Assembly: GCA_008375315.1 (NCBI GenBank)
Contig: CP032507.1
Coordinates: forward strand, 806,001-870,000
Origin: Ectothiorhodospiraceae bacterium BW-2
GTDB taxonomy: Bacteria; Pseudomonadota; Gammaproteobacteria; Thiohalomonadales; Thiohalomonadaceae
Length of the DNA: 64,000 nt
Reading direction: 5' to 3'
The notes below the pieces were generated by a model. It was given only the letters and a program-made list of their open reading frames with translations. It did no database searches and was not told the DNA's origin. Each line of letters starts with the position of its first letter. The first letter of the stretch is position 1. Shown piece by piece: positions 9,934 through 18,803 of this stretch. Position numbers and translations under genes: made by a program.

Positions 9934-10840
9934 CACTAGGGGATCGATCCCCTACTGCGGCCGCTTTGCCCCCTCCCCGACCGGCCCGCTCCATTTAGGC
10001 TCACTCACCACTGCGGTGGCTAGCTACCTCCAAGCCCATCGCTGTCAGGGTCGATGGCAGCTACGGCTTGAAGATATCGATCCGCCGCGTGAGGCAGCCG
10101 GGGCGGCAAAGAGAATTCTTATTACGCTAGAGCAGTTCGGTTTTGAGTGGGACGCCCTAAGCTACCAGAGTCGCCACACTGAGCGCTATCAGGCCGCACT
10201 CGCCGAACTCAAGGCTCAAGGGCTGCTCTACTACTGCGACTGCTCACGACAGCGAGTTAAGGCACAAGCGGCGGCGCAGCAGATCCCCCCCCACCCCTAC
10301 CCGGGCTTCTGCCGCGAGCGCCACCTCGCCGCAGCCGACCCTGTTGCGATCCGCTTGCGAATGCCGAATCAAGCGGTCACCTTTGATGACCGCCACTGCG
10401 GCCCCCAATACCAACGACCGGCAGAGACGAGCGGCGATCTCATCTTACGCCGCCGCGATGGACTGTTTGCCTATGCGCTCGCCGTGGTCGTCGATGATGG
10501 TGCCGAGGGGGTCACCGAGATAGTTCGCGGTCGCGATCTGTTAGCCCAAACCGGTGCCCATATTGTGCTACAGCAGGCGTTAGGGCTGCCGCAACCCGAC
10601 TATTGCCACCTGCCGTTAGTCACCGCACAAGGAGAGAAGTTAAGTAAACAGAACCACGCCCCCGCCCTCAATCCAAGCAGAGCGGCGGCTGAGTTGGTTC
10701 AGGCACTAACGCTACTCGGACAGAGGCCGCCACCGCCGCTCCACTCTGCCCCCTTGCAGGAGGTGTGGCAGTGGGCGCACCACCACTGGTGCCCAGCACA
10801 GATCCCCACCTCCCCTGCGCTAGCGCTTGTTAATCGTTAA
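9914..10840 (+). CDS. gluQ: Glutamyl-Q tRNA(Asp) synthetase
   Basis: GluQ (YadB) is a GluRS paralogue without an anticodon-binding domain; it attaches glutamate to queuosine in tRNA(Asp). The HIGH-type motif RFAPSPTGPLHLGSL, the short zinc-binding region YYCDCSR...YPGFCR and the KMSKS-like EKLSKQN are all present. The 308-aa length fits the truncated family rather than full GluRS. The apparent start is GTG at 9914, overlapping mltF; no later ATG precedes the HIGH motif. It ends 6 bp from the convergent Fe-S gene. Confidence 0.92.
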   Translation: MITPYSNTRGSIPYCGRFAPSPTGPLHLGSLTTAVASYLQAHRCQGRWQLRLEDIDPPREAAGAAKRILITLEQFGFEWDALSYQSRHTERYQAALAELKAQGLLYYCDCSRQRVKAQAAAQQIPPHPYPGFCRERHLAAADPVAIRLRMPNQAVTFDDRHCGPQYQRPAETSGDLILRRRDGLFAYALAVVVDDGAEGVTEIVRGRDLLAQTGAHIVLQQALGLPQPDYCHLPLVTAQGEKLSKQNHAPALNPSRAAAELVQALTLLGQRPPPPLHSAPLQEVWQWAHHHWCPAQIPTSPALALVNR

Positions 10841-10845
10841 ACGCG

Positions 10846-11631
10846 CTACTCTTGATGCTCCCAGTGGCGCGGCTGATAGCCAAATTCGCGCCCGAAGATG
10901 GCCGCCTGCAGAAACTCCCGATTGAGCCGCGCAATGAGCGACACCGGAATCGACTTAGGGCACGCTTTCGCACACTCATAGTGGTTAGAGCAGTTCCCAA
11001 ACCCCTCGCTATCCATCGCCTCAACCATGCTCACCACCCGGCGACTCCGCTCCGGCTGCCCCTGCGGCAGTAGCGCTAAGTGGGTAACTTTGGCGGCGAC
11101 AAACAGCATCGCCGAGGCATTGGGGCAGGCGGCAACGCACGCCCCACAGCCGATACAGGTCGCGGCGGCAAAGGCGTGATCGGCGACATCTTTGGGGATG
11201 GGGAGGGTATTCGCATCGGCCGCCTCACCGGTATTGACCGAAATGTAGCCTCCTGCCTGCATCACTCTATCTAACGCAGAGCGATCAACGACCAAATCTT
11301 TAATCACCTGAAACGGCCCCGCCCGCCACGGCTCAACGGTAATGGTCGCACCATCCTCAAAGTGGCGCATATAGAGCTGGCAGGTCGTGGTAGCGCCCAT
11401 TAGACCATGCGGCTTACCATCGATCACCATCGAACAGGCACCGCAAATCCCCTCGCGACAATCCATATCGAAAGCCACCGGCTCTATGTCCTGCAGCAGT
11501 AACTGCTCATTGAGGTGATCTAGCATCTCCAGAAATGACATATCGGGGCTAATCGATTCAACCCGATAGCTGGCCATCTCACCCGCCACCGTGGCACTTT
11601 TCTGGCGCCAGATTTTAAGCGTATAGTTCAC
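10846..11631 (-). CDS. sdhB: Succinate dehydrogenase/fumarate reductase iron-sulfur subunit
   Basis: This is the electron-transfer subunit of complex II or fumarate reductase. The N-terminal plant-type ferredoxin domain has [11 protein letters not shown] for the 2Fe-2S cluster. The C-terminal domain has [13 protein letters not shown] and [16 protein letters not shown] for the 4Fe-4S and 3Fe-4S clusters. The sequence style, with [20 protein letters not shown], resembles the shorter non-mitochondrial type of these subunits. No flavoprotein or membrane-anchor gene is adjacent: gluQ is on one side and gshA on the other. The partners must be elsewhere, or the gene has another redox partner. Confidence 0.88.
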   Translation of the reverse strand: MNYTLKIWRQKSATVAGEMASYRVESISPDMSFLEMLDHLNEQLLLQDIEPVAFDMDCREGICGACSMVIDGKPHGLMGATTTCQLYMRHFEDGATITVEPWRAGPFQVIKDLVVDRSALDRVMQAGGYISVNTGEAADANTLPIPKDVADHAFAAATCIGCGACVAACPNASAMLFVAAKVTHLALLPQGQPERSRRVVSMVEAMDSEGFGNCSNHYECAKACPKSIPVSLIARLNREFLQAAIFGREFGYQPRHWEHQE

Positions 11632-11673
11632 AATAGAGGTACGGGGGTTGCGGTTATCAAACTGCCCAAAAGA

Positions 11674-13266
11674 TTACTCCATCTCCGCCACAAAGCCATC
11701 GAGCGGCTGGGCGAAGTAGTCGCTCAAATAGTCATCAAACGATCGATTATCCTGCGCCTCTATCTCCGCTCTAGCTCGATCAGAGCGGACAATCTCTGCT
11801 GCCATCTGCTGCTGCCATGCTGGAGAGAGTGCCCCTTGACGCAGCTGCTGCTGATGTTGCTGCGACAAGCGCCGCATTAACTGCCAGTAGCCCTCGTTAC
11901 TACAGTGCATCTGCCGTAACAGCTTCGCCGATAGGGTTTTATCGCTATCATCCACCAAAGTCACCGCCTGTTGCAGCGCGTCGCTATAGGGAGTACTCGC
12001 ATCAGTCTCATCGAGTAGTTGACAGACCGGCACCATCGCCGCGCAAATTTGGTGGCTCCAGTCGCGCAGAGTAATCTCACTACCATTACGAATGAGCTTT
12101 AAGCCCGGTTTACGACCATATTGAGCCACAGTCATCTCGTTCTTATCGATCTCTGCCCGCTCCCACGGCAAGATATTAGGACTCGGTTCTAACAGGCAGT
12201 AGAGGTAGAGCGCCTCCAGAAAGTGCAACTGCCACAGTTCGATACCAACGGGCGAAAAGGGGTTAACATCGACCGAGCGCAATTCGACATAACTAACCCC
12301 GCGACGAATGAGCCCCAACGCTGGGCTCTCATTGCCGTTAAGTAGCGGTTTAGGGCGTACCGTGCTGTAGTATTCGTTCTCAATTTGGAGAATATTGGCA
12401 TTAAGCTGACGATACTCCCCATCAACTTTAACGCCGATGCGGGCGTAACCGGGGTACTCGGTATCGATGGCATAGACCAGCGTCTCTAGGTACTCCTCTA
12501 AATTGTCATAACACGCTTTTACCCCGATTTCGTTCTCTTTATTGTTCTGGTACCCAATATCACCCATGCGTAGCGAAGTCGCCCAAGGGCCAAACCAAGT
12601 AGCGTGATCAAAGCGCTCCAATTTAGTCGGTGTCTGCTCAATAAACGACGCATCGACCGCCGGAGAGGCACCAAATAGATAGGGGATCAGCCAGCCGAGG
12701 CGCTGCAGGTTACGCAGCAGCTCAAAGTAGGCCTCCGAGATAAAAGTCTTTAACGACTGCTCATCCTGCTCCAACTTTTGATAACTACGCCAAAACGGTA
12801 ACGAAAAGGAGTAGTTAAAGTGGATACCGGCGATTACCTGCATAATACGGCCATAACGATAGCCTAGGCCACGCCGATAGATAGTCTTCATCATCGCCGC
12901 ATTAGAGCTACCATACTCTGCTAGACGAATACTCATCTCTCCCTGTAGTCGGCACGGCATACTGCCACTCCAGAGCAGCTCCTCTCCTAACTGCTGCTGC
13001 ACAAAGGTGTGTAGCTGAAACAGGAAGTCGTGGACTTCCGTTAACCGATGCCGAGGCGGAGTGATTAGCTCCAAAAGCGCCTCAGAGTAGTCGGTGGTCA
13101 ACCAGGAGTGGGTCAGGGGAGAGCCGAACGCAGCAGGGTGATCAGTACGGGCGATATGTCCGGCGCGATCGGCCCGTAGCGCCTCCCGCTCAAGGCCGAT
13201 CAACCCCTGCTGTAGTAGCTCCACGCCGTTCTGTTGATGCAGCTTTGCTAAGCGCTGAAGTAACAT
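11674..13266 (-). CDS. gshA: Glutamate-cysteine ligase
   Basis: GshA makes gamma-glutamylcysteine, the first step of glutathione synthesis. The 530-aa length and the sequence GLIGLEREALRADRAG at the N-terminus, TTDYSEALLELITPP, MQVIAGIHFNYSFS, and RSVDVNPFSPVGI are features of the proteobacterial GshA family. The ORF starts immediately after the stop codon of the upstream gene at 13267, with no gap, suggesting a two-gene transcript. No gshB is in this window. Confidence 0.95.
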   Translation of the reverse strand: MLLQRLAKLHQQNGVELLQQGLIGLEREALRADRAGHIARTDHPAAFGSPLTHSWLTTDYSEALLELITPPRHRLTEVHDFLFQLHTFVQQQLGEELLWSGSMPCRLQGEMSIRLAEYGSSNAAMMKTIYRRGLGYRYGRIMQVIAGIHFNYSFSLPFWRSYQKLEQDEQSLKTFISEAYFELLRNLQRLGWLIPYLFGASPAVDASFIEQTPTKLERFDHATWFGPWATSLRMGDIGYQNNKENEIGVKACYDNLEEYLETLVYAIDTEYPGYARIGVKVDGEYRQLNANILQIENEYYSTVRPKPLLNGNESPALGLIRRGVSYVELRSVDVNPFSPVGIELWQLHFLEALYLYCLLEPSPNILPWERAEIDKNEMTVAQYGRKPGLKLIRNGSEITLRDWSHQICAAMVPVCQLLDETDASTPYSDALQQAVTLVDDSDKTLSAKLLRQMHCSNEGYWQLMRRLSQQHQQQLRQGALSPAWQQQMAAEIVRSDRARAEIEAQDNRSFDDYLSDYFAQPLDGFVAEME

Positions 13267-14040
13267 CTACGGAGTACTCTCTAACTCAATATGGCTAGTA
13301 TCGATCTGTAACGGCACAAACTCCTCCGGCTCGACCAGCGGTGCGCCGCTGCTATCAAACTGTAGATGGGAGATATCCAGCTCTAGCGCTACAAACGGCT
13401 CCGGCTCGACCAAGAGCACGCCAACCTCATCCACATCCAGATGCTCGGTGGCAATCTCTGGCAGCGCCACCTCCTCTCGCCTCTCTAGCGTGTCGTTCCA
13501 ATGCGACTCCACACCGAGACTCTCCAGCTCGCCTAAGGTCGCAGGGGGCTCAATCATCACCTGTCCTCGTTCGGCTCTAGGGGGCAGATTCCCCCCCGCT
13601 TTACTCTCGGGTTCAGGCGCAGCTTTCGGTTTCGAAGGGGGCTCAGTGGCAGTCGCTACCATCGGCCCCTGTGGATGAGTCGCCTCGCCGCGAGTGCCCC
13701 GCCCCTCCTCCGGCTCAGGTTCGGGGGCTGACGGTTCGGGTTCGGGTTCGGGTGGGGAGTTTGGTGCCGTTTGAAGCAGCTGTTGACTAATAAAGTCAGC
13801 CACTTCGCTCTCATCCACCACATGAACCACCGCACCGACGCGGCTTAGGGCGGCGTTATAACGCGCCGCAGTATCCTGATCGAGCCCCTTTTTAATGGTC
13901 ACCCACTCGCCACTAAATAGATGTTCAAGCTTCTGCTGCGGTACTTTAAACATGACGGCAAGCTGCTGTTTCACCGCCTCCGGATCTTTACCGGCTACAA
14001 ACGCTCCTGCATAGAGCACCGCAAGTGTGCCTCTGGCCAT
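13267..14040 (-). CDS. Uncharacterised protein with Pro/Glu-rich linker and duplicated C-terminal motif
   Basis: I do not recognise a named family. The first 80 residues look like a compact domain (GAFVAGKDPEAVKQQLA, then LFSGEWVTIKKGLD and TAARYNAALSRVGAVV), a pattern I associate with the N-termini of other uncharacterised gammaproteobacterial proteins. A long proline/glutamate linker follows (about 95-160). The C-terminus carries two related copies of a motif, LLVEPEPFVALELDISHL and PLVEPEEFVPLQIDTSHI, about 29 residues apart. No signal peptide or membrane segment is obvious. It abuts gshA directly. Confidence 0.7.
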   Translation of the reverse strand: MARGTLAVLYAGAFVAGKDPEAVKQQLAVMFKVPQQKLEHLFSGEWVTIKKGLDQDTAARYNAALSRVGAVVHVVDESEVADFISQQLLQTAPNSPPEPEPEPSAPEPEPEEGRGTRGEATHPQGPMVATATEPPSKPKAAPEPESKAGGNLPPRAERGQVMIEPPATLGELESLGVESHWNDTLERREEVALPEIATEHLDVDEVGVLLVEPEPFVALELDISHLQFDSSGAPLVEPEEFVPLQIDTSHIELESTP

Positions 14041-14090
14041 GCTATTCCCCTCTGTCGATATCGTAAACTAAAAGGGCTCCCCCCTCGCCG

Positions 14091-14657
14091 CTAACCGCCA
14101 TTATAGATCACACCGCCGCTTCGCTGATACTGTTGCAGCAATAACACCGCCCGCTGTTGGGCAACGCCGGTTATGACTTCAACACCTCGCTGCTGTAACT
14201 TCTGCTGCCATGTTGTCGGCTTATCCCCCTCATCGAAGCCGATCGCCTCCACATCAGCACCGCTAGCGGCCGTCACTAGCGAAGTAATACCAGCCCAACT
14301 CATCGCCCCCAGACACATCGCACAAGGTTCGCTACTACAAACAATTTGTAGCGAAGGTCGAGGGGAGACGCCCCATAACTGCCGCTCAGCTAGCATAATC
14401 GCGACCACTTCGGCGTGCAGTGGTGAGAGGCGCTCGGTCGGCACCCGATTCACTCCTAAAGAGAGCAGCTCGCCACTGTGCTGATCAAATAGCGCGGCAG
14501 CAAAGGGGCCACCGCTCTGATGAGCAATATTCTCCGCACACGCCTCAAGGACTAGCGCCATCCGCTCCTCTAGCGTGGTTAAATAGGACGGCTGCTGCGC
14601 TAAAAAGGGGCTCAGCCATGGGGGTAGCGAAAATTGAATCTGTTCGGGTTGTTGCAT
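14091..14657 (-). CDS. Nucleoside deaminase, CDA/tRNA-deaminase fold
   Basis: This zinc-dependent deaminase has the two signature motifs: HAE (H81-E83) for one zinc ligand plus the catalytic glutamate, and PCAMCLGAMSW (C112, C115) for the remaining ligands. The order and the 188-aa length fit the guanine/cytosine deaminase or TadA-like group. The substrate is not determined; the extra C-terminal segment argues against a minimal TadA. It is the first gene of a minus-strand group with the gene at 13267 and gshA, 50 bp apart. Confidence 0.85.
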   Translation of the reverse strand: MQQPEQIQFSLPPWLSPFLAQQPSYLTTLEERMALVLEACAENIAHQSGGPFAAALFDQHSGELLSLGVNRVPTERLSPLHAEVVAIMLAERQLWGVSPRPSLQIVCSSEPCAMCLGAMSWAGITSLVTAASGADVEAIGFDEGDKPTTWQQKLQQRGVEVITGVAQQRAVLLLQQYQRSGGVIYNGG

Positions 14658-14796
14658 CAGCAGAAGCTAAAAATTTATCAAATAGCTCAGGCCCAAAAGA
14701 TTTAGGGTTGATACTTCCAATACTGTCATGACAATACGCTAAAATACCCAAAATATAAAAAACAACCCAAGCTGTCACAAGGCCAATGGGGGTAGC

Positions 14797-14955
14797 ATGA
14801 CTGAAAATAGGGCTAAAATCAATTCACCAAGAGCTCTCTTCACCACGTTTACCCTCACCCTCTCGGCTCCACTCGCTCTCTCACCTGAAGTTGCCGGCGA
14901 TGTAGCCACCGCCCCCCACGCTGAAAATGGCCCCCCACAACGACAAACGAACTAG
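14797..14955 (+). CDS. Possible small ORF upstream of manC
   Basis: The 393-bp gap between the deaminase and manC holds no clear gene. One 52-codon reading starts at the ATG at 14797 behind a GGGGG run and ends at the TAG at 14955. Its product has a moderately hydrophobic stretch (ALFTTFTLTLSAPLAL) that could be a poor signal peptide, then a Pro-rich tail. I recognise nothing. It may be chance; I list it only because the gap exceeds 300 bp. Confidence 0.15.
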   Translation: MTENRAKINSPRALFTTFTLTLSAPLALSPEVAGDVATAPHAENGPPQRQTN

Positions 14956-14981
14956 CCACCCCTCGCCCCACTTGCTACAAT
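14953..14981 (+). promoter_or_regulatory. Candidate sigma-70 promoter for manC-manB
   Basis: A TAGCCA element (four of six matches to TTGACA) and a TACAAT element (five of six matches to TATAAT) are separated by 17 bp, about 70 bp before the manC start. This is a sequence match only. Confidence 0.3.
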
Positions 14982-15050
14982 CCCAACCTTAGCAGCTCCA
15001 ACCTATCGAGAACCCCTCAGTTTTAAACGCTTAACGATACAGACAGCAAG

Positions 15051-16475
15051 ATGAACCAACCCCTTATTCCCGTCATTATCGCCGGCGGCTCCGGCACTCG
15101 CCTCTGGCCGCTCTCCCGCACCCACTTTCCTAAGCAGTTTTTGACCCTGCAGGGGGAGCAGACCATGCTACAACAGACCCTTACCCGACTAGAGGGGCTA
15201 AAATTGGGCGAACCGATTCTGCTCTGCAACTACGAACACCGCTTTATTGTCGCTGAGCAGCTACGGCAGCTCGGCATAGAGCGGGCGAAGATTATTCTTG
15301 AACCGGTAGGTCGTAACACCGCACCGGCCATCGCCATTGCCGCGATGGCGGCGTTAAAACAGCACGATAACCCCCAACTACTGGTGCTAGCAGCCGACCA
15401 TCTGATTCAAAATGTCGCCGCGTTTCATCGAGCGATAGGTATCGGAGAGCGGCTCGCCGCTAGCGGTGAGCTAGTCACCTTCGGCATTGTTCCGACCGGC
15501 CCCGAAACCGGTTATGGCTATATTCAACAGGGTCAACCCCTTGGTGAGGGGTATCGCGTAGCCCGCTTTGTCGAAAAACCGGATCATAAGACGGCCAAAA
15601 ACTATCTACAAGAGGGGAACTATCTCTGGAATAGCGGTATGTTTTTAATGCAGGCCGACACTTACCTACAGCAGCTACAGCAATACCGGCCCGATATCCA
15701 CACCATCTGCCAACAGGCCGCTGACCATCTTCACCCTCAGTACGAATTTCTCTACCTCGATAGCGACATCTTCAGCCACTGCCCCGCCGAATCGGTCGAT
15801 TATGCGGTCATGGAGAGGGCCGAGAGTGTCGCCGTAGTGCCACTCAATGCCGGTTGGAACGATATCGGTAGCTGGTCGGCACTATGGGAGGTCGATCACA
15901 AAGATAGCGCCGGAAACTCGACCAAGGGCGATGTGGTTGCCCACGATACCCACAACTGCCTGCTCCATGCTGAAGAGCGGCTCATTGCCACCGTCGGGGT
16001 CGATAATTTAGTGGTCATTGAGACTAAAGATGCGGTACTTATCGCCCAAAAGGATCGAGCACAAGATGTGAAGGCCATTGTCGATACCTTAAAACAGCAA
16101 CAGCGCAGCCAAGCGCACCACCACCGTGTCGTCTATCGTCCCTGGGGCTGTTATGACTCGATTGAGGAGGGAACTCGTTTTAAAGTTAAACGGATATCTG
16201 TCAAGCCGGGGGAGAAATTATCGCTACAGATGCACCACCACCGAGCCGAACACTGGATTGTGGTCTCCGGAACGGCGCGGGTAACCCACAATGATCGCAG
16301 TGAAATTATCACTGAAAATGAGTCGATCTATATTCATGTCGGCGAGACCCACTCGCTAGAAAATCCGGGAAAAATTGCCCTAGAGTTAATCGAAGTTCAA
16401 ACTGGCAGCTATTTAGGCGAAGATGATATCGTTCGCTTTGAAGATCGCTACGGTCGTCAGGAGCAGCAACCATGA
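15051..16475 (+). CDS. manC: Mannose-1-phosphate guanylyltransferase / mannose-6-phosphate isomerase
   Basis: ManC (also CpsB or AlgA) is bifunctional: it isomerises fructose-6-phosphate to mannose-6-phosphate and makes GDP-mannose. The nucleotidyltransferase signature GGSGTRLWPLSR is at residues 12-23. FVEKPDHKTA and GNYLWNSGMF follow. The C-terminal cupin domain starts near residue 358 with RPWGCYDSIEEG and contains the metal-binding LQMHHHRAEHWIVVSG. The 474-aa length is standard. It overlaps the phosphomannomutase gene by 4 bp, giving the full route to GDP-mannose for surface glycans. Confidence 0.95.
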   Translation: MNQPLIPVIIAGGSGTRLWPLSRTHFPKQFLTLQGEQTMLQQTLTRLEGLKLGEPILLCNYEHRFIVAEQLRQLGIERAKIILEPVGRNTAPAIAIAAMAALKQHDNPQLLVLAADHLIQNVAAFHRAIGIGERLAASGELVTFGIVPTGPETGYGYIQQGQPLGEGYRVARFVEKPDHKTAKNYLQEGNYLWNSGMFLMQADTYLQQLQQYRPDIHTICQQAADHLHPQYEFLYLDSDIFSHCPAESVDYAVMERAESVAVVPLNAGWNDIGSWSALWEVDHKDSAGNSTKGDVVAHDTHNCLLHAEERLIATVGVDNLVVIETKDAVLIAQKDRAQDVKAIVDTLKQQQRSQAHHHRVVYRPWGCYDSIEEGTRFKVKRISVKPGEKLSLQMHHHRAEHWIVVSGTARVTHNDRSEIITENESIYIHVGETHSLENPGKIALELIEVQTGSYLGEDDIVRFEDRYGRQEQQP

Positions 16476-17923
16476 GTCCCCCTACCCCCACCACCCTTTC
16501 TGATCTGAGTCAACGGGCTAAGCTCCATTTTGGCACCAGTGGTGCTCGCGGATTAGTGAGCGATATGACGCCGGAGATCTGCTACGCCTTTACCCAAGCC
16601 TTTCTACATACAGTGGCCAGTGAGGCCGACAGCCTCATTATCGGCCACGATCTACGCCCTAGCAGCCCGGCCATTACTGCCGCCTGTATCGCGGCTATCG
16701 AGGCTAGCGGCAAAAAGAGCTGCTACTGTGGTGCCCTCCCCACGCCGGCGCTGGCCTATTACGGCCTAAGACAACAGCAGCCGGTCATCGTTATCACCGG
16801 CAGCCATATTCCGTTTGATCGCAACGGCATTAAGTTCTACCGCCAACAGGGGGAGATTACCAAAGCCGATGAGAGAGCGATGCTCGCAGCTAAGATCACC
16901 CTCCCCGAACAGCTCACTCCCCCGCCACTGCCACCGCTTCAGCCTGATGCGACGACACACTACCTTAACCGCTATCTCGACTGTTTTAGTGACCGACCGC
17001 TGCTAGGAAAGCGCATTGCCCTCTATGAACACTCCTCGGTCGCACGGGAGCTCTTTACCCAGCTACTACAACAGTTAGGCGCTGAAGTTATCTCACTCGG
17101 TCGAACCGATACTTTTGTCCCTATCGATACCGAAGCGGTTAGCACAGAAGATAGGCAACGAGCAAAAGCATGGGCGGCAGAACACCACTTTGACGCGATT
17201 ATCTCTACCGATGGCGATGGTGATCGCCCACTCATTGGCGATGAACAGGGAGAGTGGTTGCGAGGGGATATTGTCGGTATCCTCTGCGCCATAGAGCTCG
17301 GCGCTACCGCCGTAGCAACCCCAATCAGTAGTAATACCGCGCTAGAGCTGTGCGGTCAATTTACCCAAATTCGCCGTACCCGTATCGGCTCGCCCTATGT
17401 CATTGAGGCGATGGAGGCGCTGCAACAGCAGAGCACGGCAGAGGATGTTATCGTCGGCTACGAGGCCAATGGCGGCTTTTTATTAGCCACAGACGCGAGG
17501 CTACAGGGACGACTCCTCTCACCGCTACCGACCCGCGATGCGATCCTACCGGCAATCGCCCTGCTCATCACAGCTAGCCGGCAGAAGCTATCCCTCTCGG
17601 CGCTACCAACACAGCTACCGCCACGCTACACCGCTAGCGACAGGCTGACCAATATCCCCACTAGCGCTAGTCAGCGGCTACTACAACAGCTTCAAACGGC
17701 TCCCAATCCGTTGCAACAGCTTCTGCCCGACCATTTAGCCACGCTCATTGAGCAAGATAGCACCGATGGCCTGCGTCTAACCGATAGCCACCAAGAGATC
17801 ATCCATCTTCGTCCTTCAGGCAACGCCCCCGAACTTCGCTGCTATGTAGAGAGCTCGACCCCTGAGCGGGCTGAGGCGCTCTGTCAGCGAGTATTACAGC
17901 AGGTAGCAGTATCTATACCCTAA
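16472..17923 (+). CDS. manB: Phosphomannomutase
   Basis: This alpha-D-phosphohexomutase converts mannose-6-phosphate to mannose-1-phosphate, feeding manC. The N-terminus has FGTSGARGLVSDMTP. The phosphoserine loop reads ITGSHIPFDRNGIKFY with the serine at 111, so the usual TASHNP is replaced by TGSHIP. The metal loop DGDGDRP is at 247-252, and the C-terminal phosphate-binding RPSGNAPELRCYVE is intact. These argue for an active enzyme of a divergent subgroup. The start overlaps manC (ATGA). The symbol is assigned by context. Confidence 0.85.
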   Translation: MSPPTPTTLSDLSQRAKLHFGTSGARGLVSDMTPEICYAFTQAFLHTVASEADSLIIGHDLRPSSPAITAACIAAIEASGKKSCYCGALPTPALAYYGLRQQQPVIVITGSHIPFDRNGIKFYRQQGEITKADERAMLAAKITLPEQLTPPPLPPLQPDATTHYLNRYLDCFSDRPLLGKRIALYEHSSVARELFTQLLQQLGAEVISLGRTDTFVPIDTEAVSTEDRQRAKAWAAEHHFDAIISTDGDGDRPLIGDEQGEWLRGDIVGILCAIELGATAVATPISSNTALELCGQFTQIRRTRIGSPYVIEAMEALQQQSTAEDVIVGYEANGGFLLATDARLQGRLLSPLPTRDAILPAIALLITASRQKLSLSALPTQLPPRYTASDRLTNIPTSASQRLLQQLQTAPNPLQQLLPDHLATLIEQDSTDGLRLTDSHQEIIHLRPSGNAPELRCYVESSTPERAEALCQRVLQQVAVSIP

Positions 17924-17924
17924 C

Positions 17925-18416
17925 ATGAGTCTATCAACGACATTAATGCAAGCAAGTGAGCTAGGGATTCGACTCGAAATAGTCAATGGCCTGCCATTAT
18001 GGGAAGCACAACCGCTCTATCGTCATCAAAAGCATATTGAGCGTATTATTCACGGGATTAGCAAAAGTAGTGATGGAGCTGCGTGTGGCTGTGTCCATGC
18101 GATGGATGTCTATGTACAATTCCCCAGTGGATTGAAGCGACCGGATATCTCTATATTTTGTCAGGAGCCGAGTGATGAGGAGCAAGATAGCGCACTGACT
18201 CAAATTCCTGAGGCAGTCATTGAAGTCGTCAGCAAAGGGTATGAGGCGAAGGATTTAGAGATCGGGCCGCCATTCTACCTCTCCCAAGGGGTGAAAGATG
18301 TCGTTGTCTTTGATCCATATACTCTACTGGTTTTACATGTGCGTAGAGAAAAAGTTCAACGCATGATGTCACCTGTTACCCTTCAACTTGAGTGTGGTTG
18401 TGTTGTTGAGGTTTAA
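17925..18416 (+). CDS. Uma2 family (DUF820) PD-(D/E)XK-like protein
   Basis: Uma2 proteins have a restriction-endonuclease fold and are often found in many copies per genome, with unknown role. The core is visible here: FPSGLKRPDISIFC, then PEAVIEVVSKGYEAKDLE, which supply the D and the E-x-K-like residues, then GPPFYLSQGVKDVVVFDP. It lies 1 bp after the manB stop, so it may be transcribed with the mannose genes although it is unlikely to share their function. Other Uma2 genes or fragments are at 48832 and 33264. Confidence 0.82.
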   Translation: MSLSTTLMQASELGIRLEIVNGLPLWEAQPLYRHQKHIERIIHGISKSSDGAACGCVHAMDVYVQFPSGLKRPDISIFCQEPSDEEQDSALTQIPEAVIEVVSKGYEAKDLEIGPPFYLSQGVKDVVVFDPYTLLVLHVRREKVQRMMSPVTLQLECGCVVEV

Positions 18417-18509
18417 TCATAATGCATATTATCCTTCTTGCGGCGGCTTCAGGCAGAAGCGACTCTCCAGTAGGCTAAGGCGTTCTGCCAATGTTAATTG
18501 ATACATTAA

Positions 18510-18803
18510 CTGATTGAATATCCGCTTGACCATCTAGTGCAATCGACTCATCAAATTATGGTGACCACTCACAGCCAGATGATGTTGAACTACCTTAATA
18601 ATGACATTGTTAAAAGCAGTGTGATTTATCTCTATAAAACACCCAAGGGGGCTGCTAAACCGATACAGCTATTTGCGATTCCATCACTGGCAGACAAACT
18701 TAACTTTATGGGACAGTGTAAGGTGTTTATTGATGCTAACCTACACCAACTTTACCAAGAGATTATTACCATTAAAGCAGTAGCCATGAGTCAAACAATA
18801 TGA
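18510..18803 (+). pseudogene. C-terminal fragment of an AAA-type ATPase
   Basis: The reading HQIMVTTHSQMMLNYL is the Walker B/switch histidine region found near the C-terminus of AAA_15/AAA_21-type (OLD-like) ATPases, which normally exceed 350 residues. Only about 95 codons remain. An in-frame TAA lies just upstream at about 18505, and no Walker A is present in the preceding 100 bp. I therefore read it as a remnant rather than a gene. It overlaps the next gene by 4 bp. The gap 18417-18509 shows nothing recognisable. Confidence 0.6.

Noticed and set aside
14545-14778. 77-codon minus-strand ORF upstream of the deaminase
   Set aside because: Its last 40 codons overlap the deaminase in another frame and the free part has no family features.
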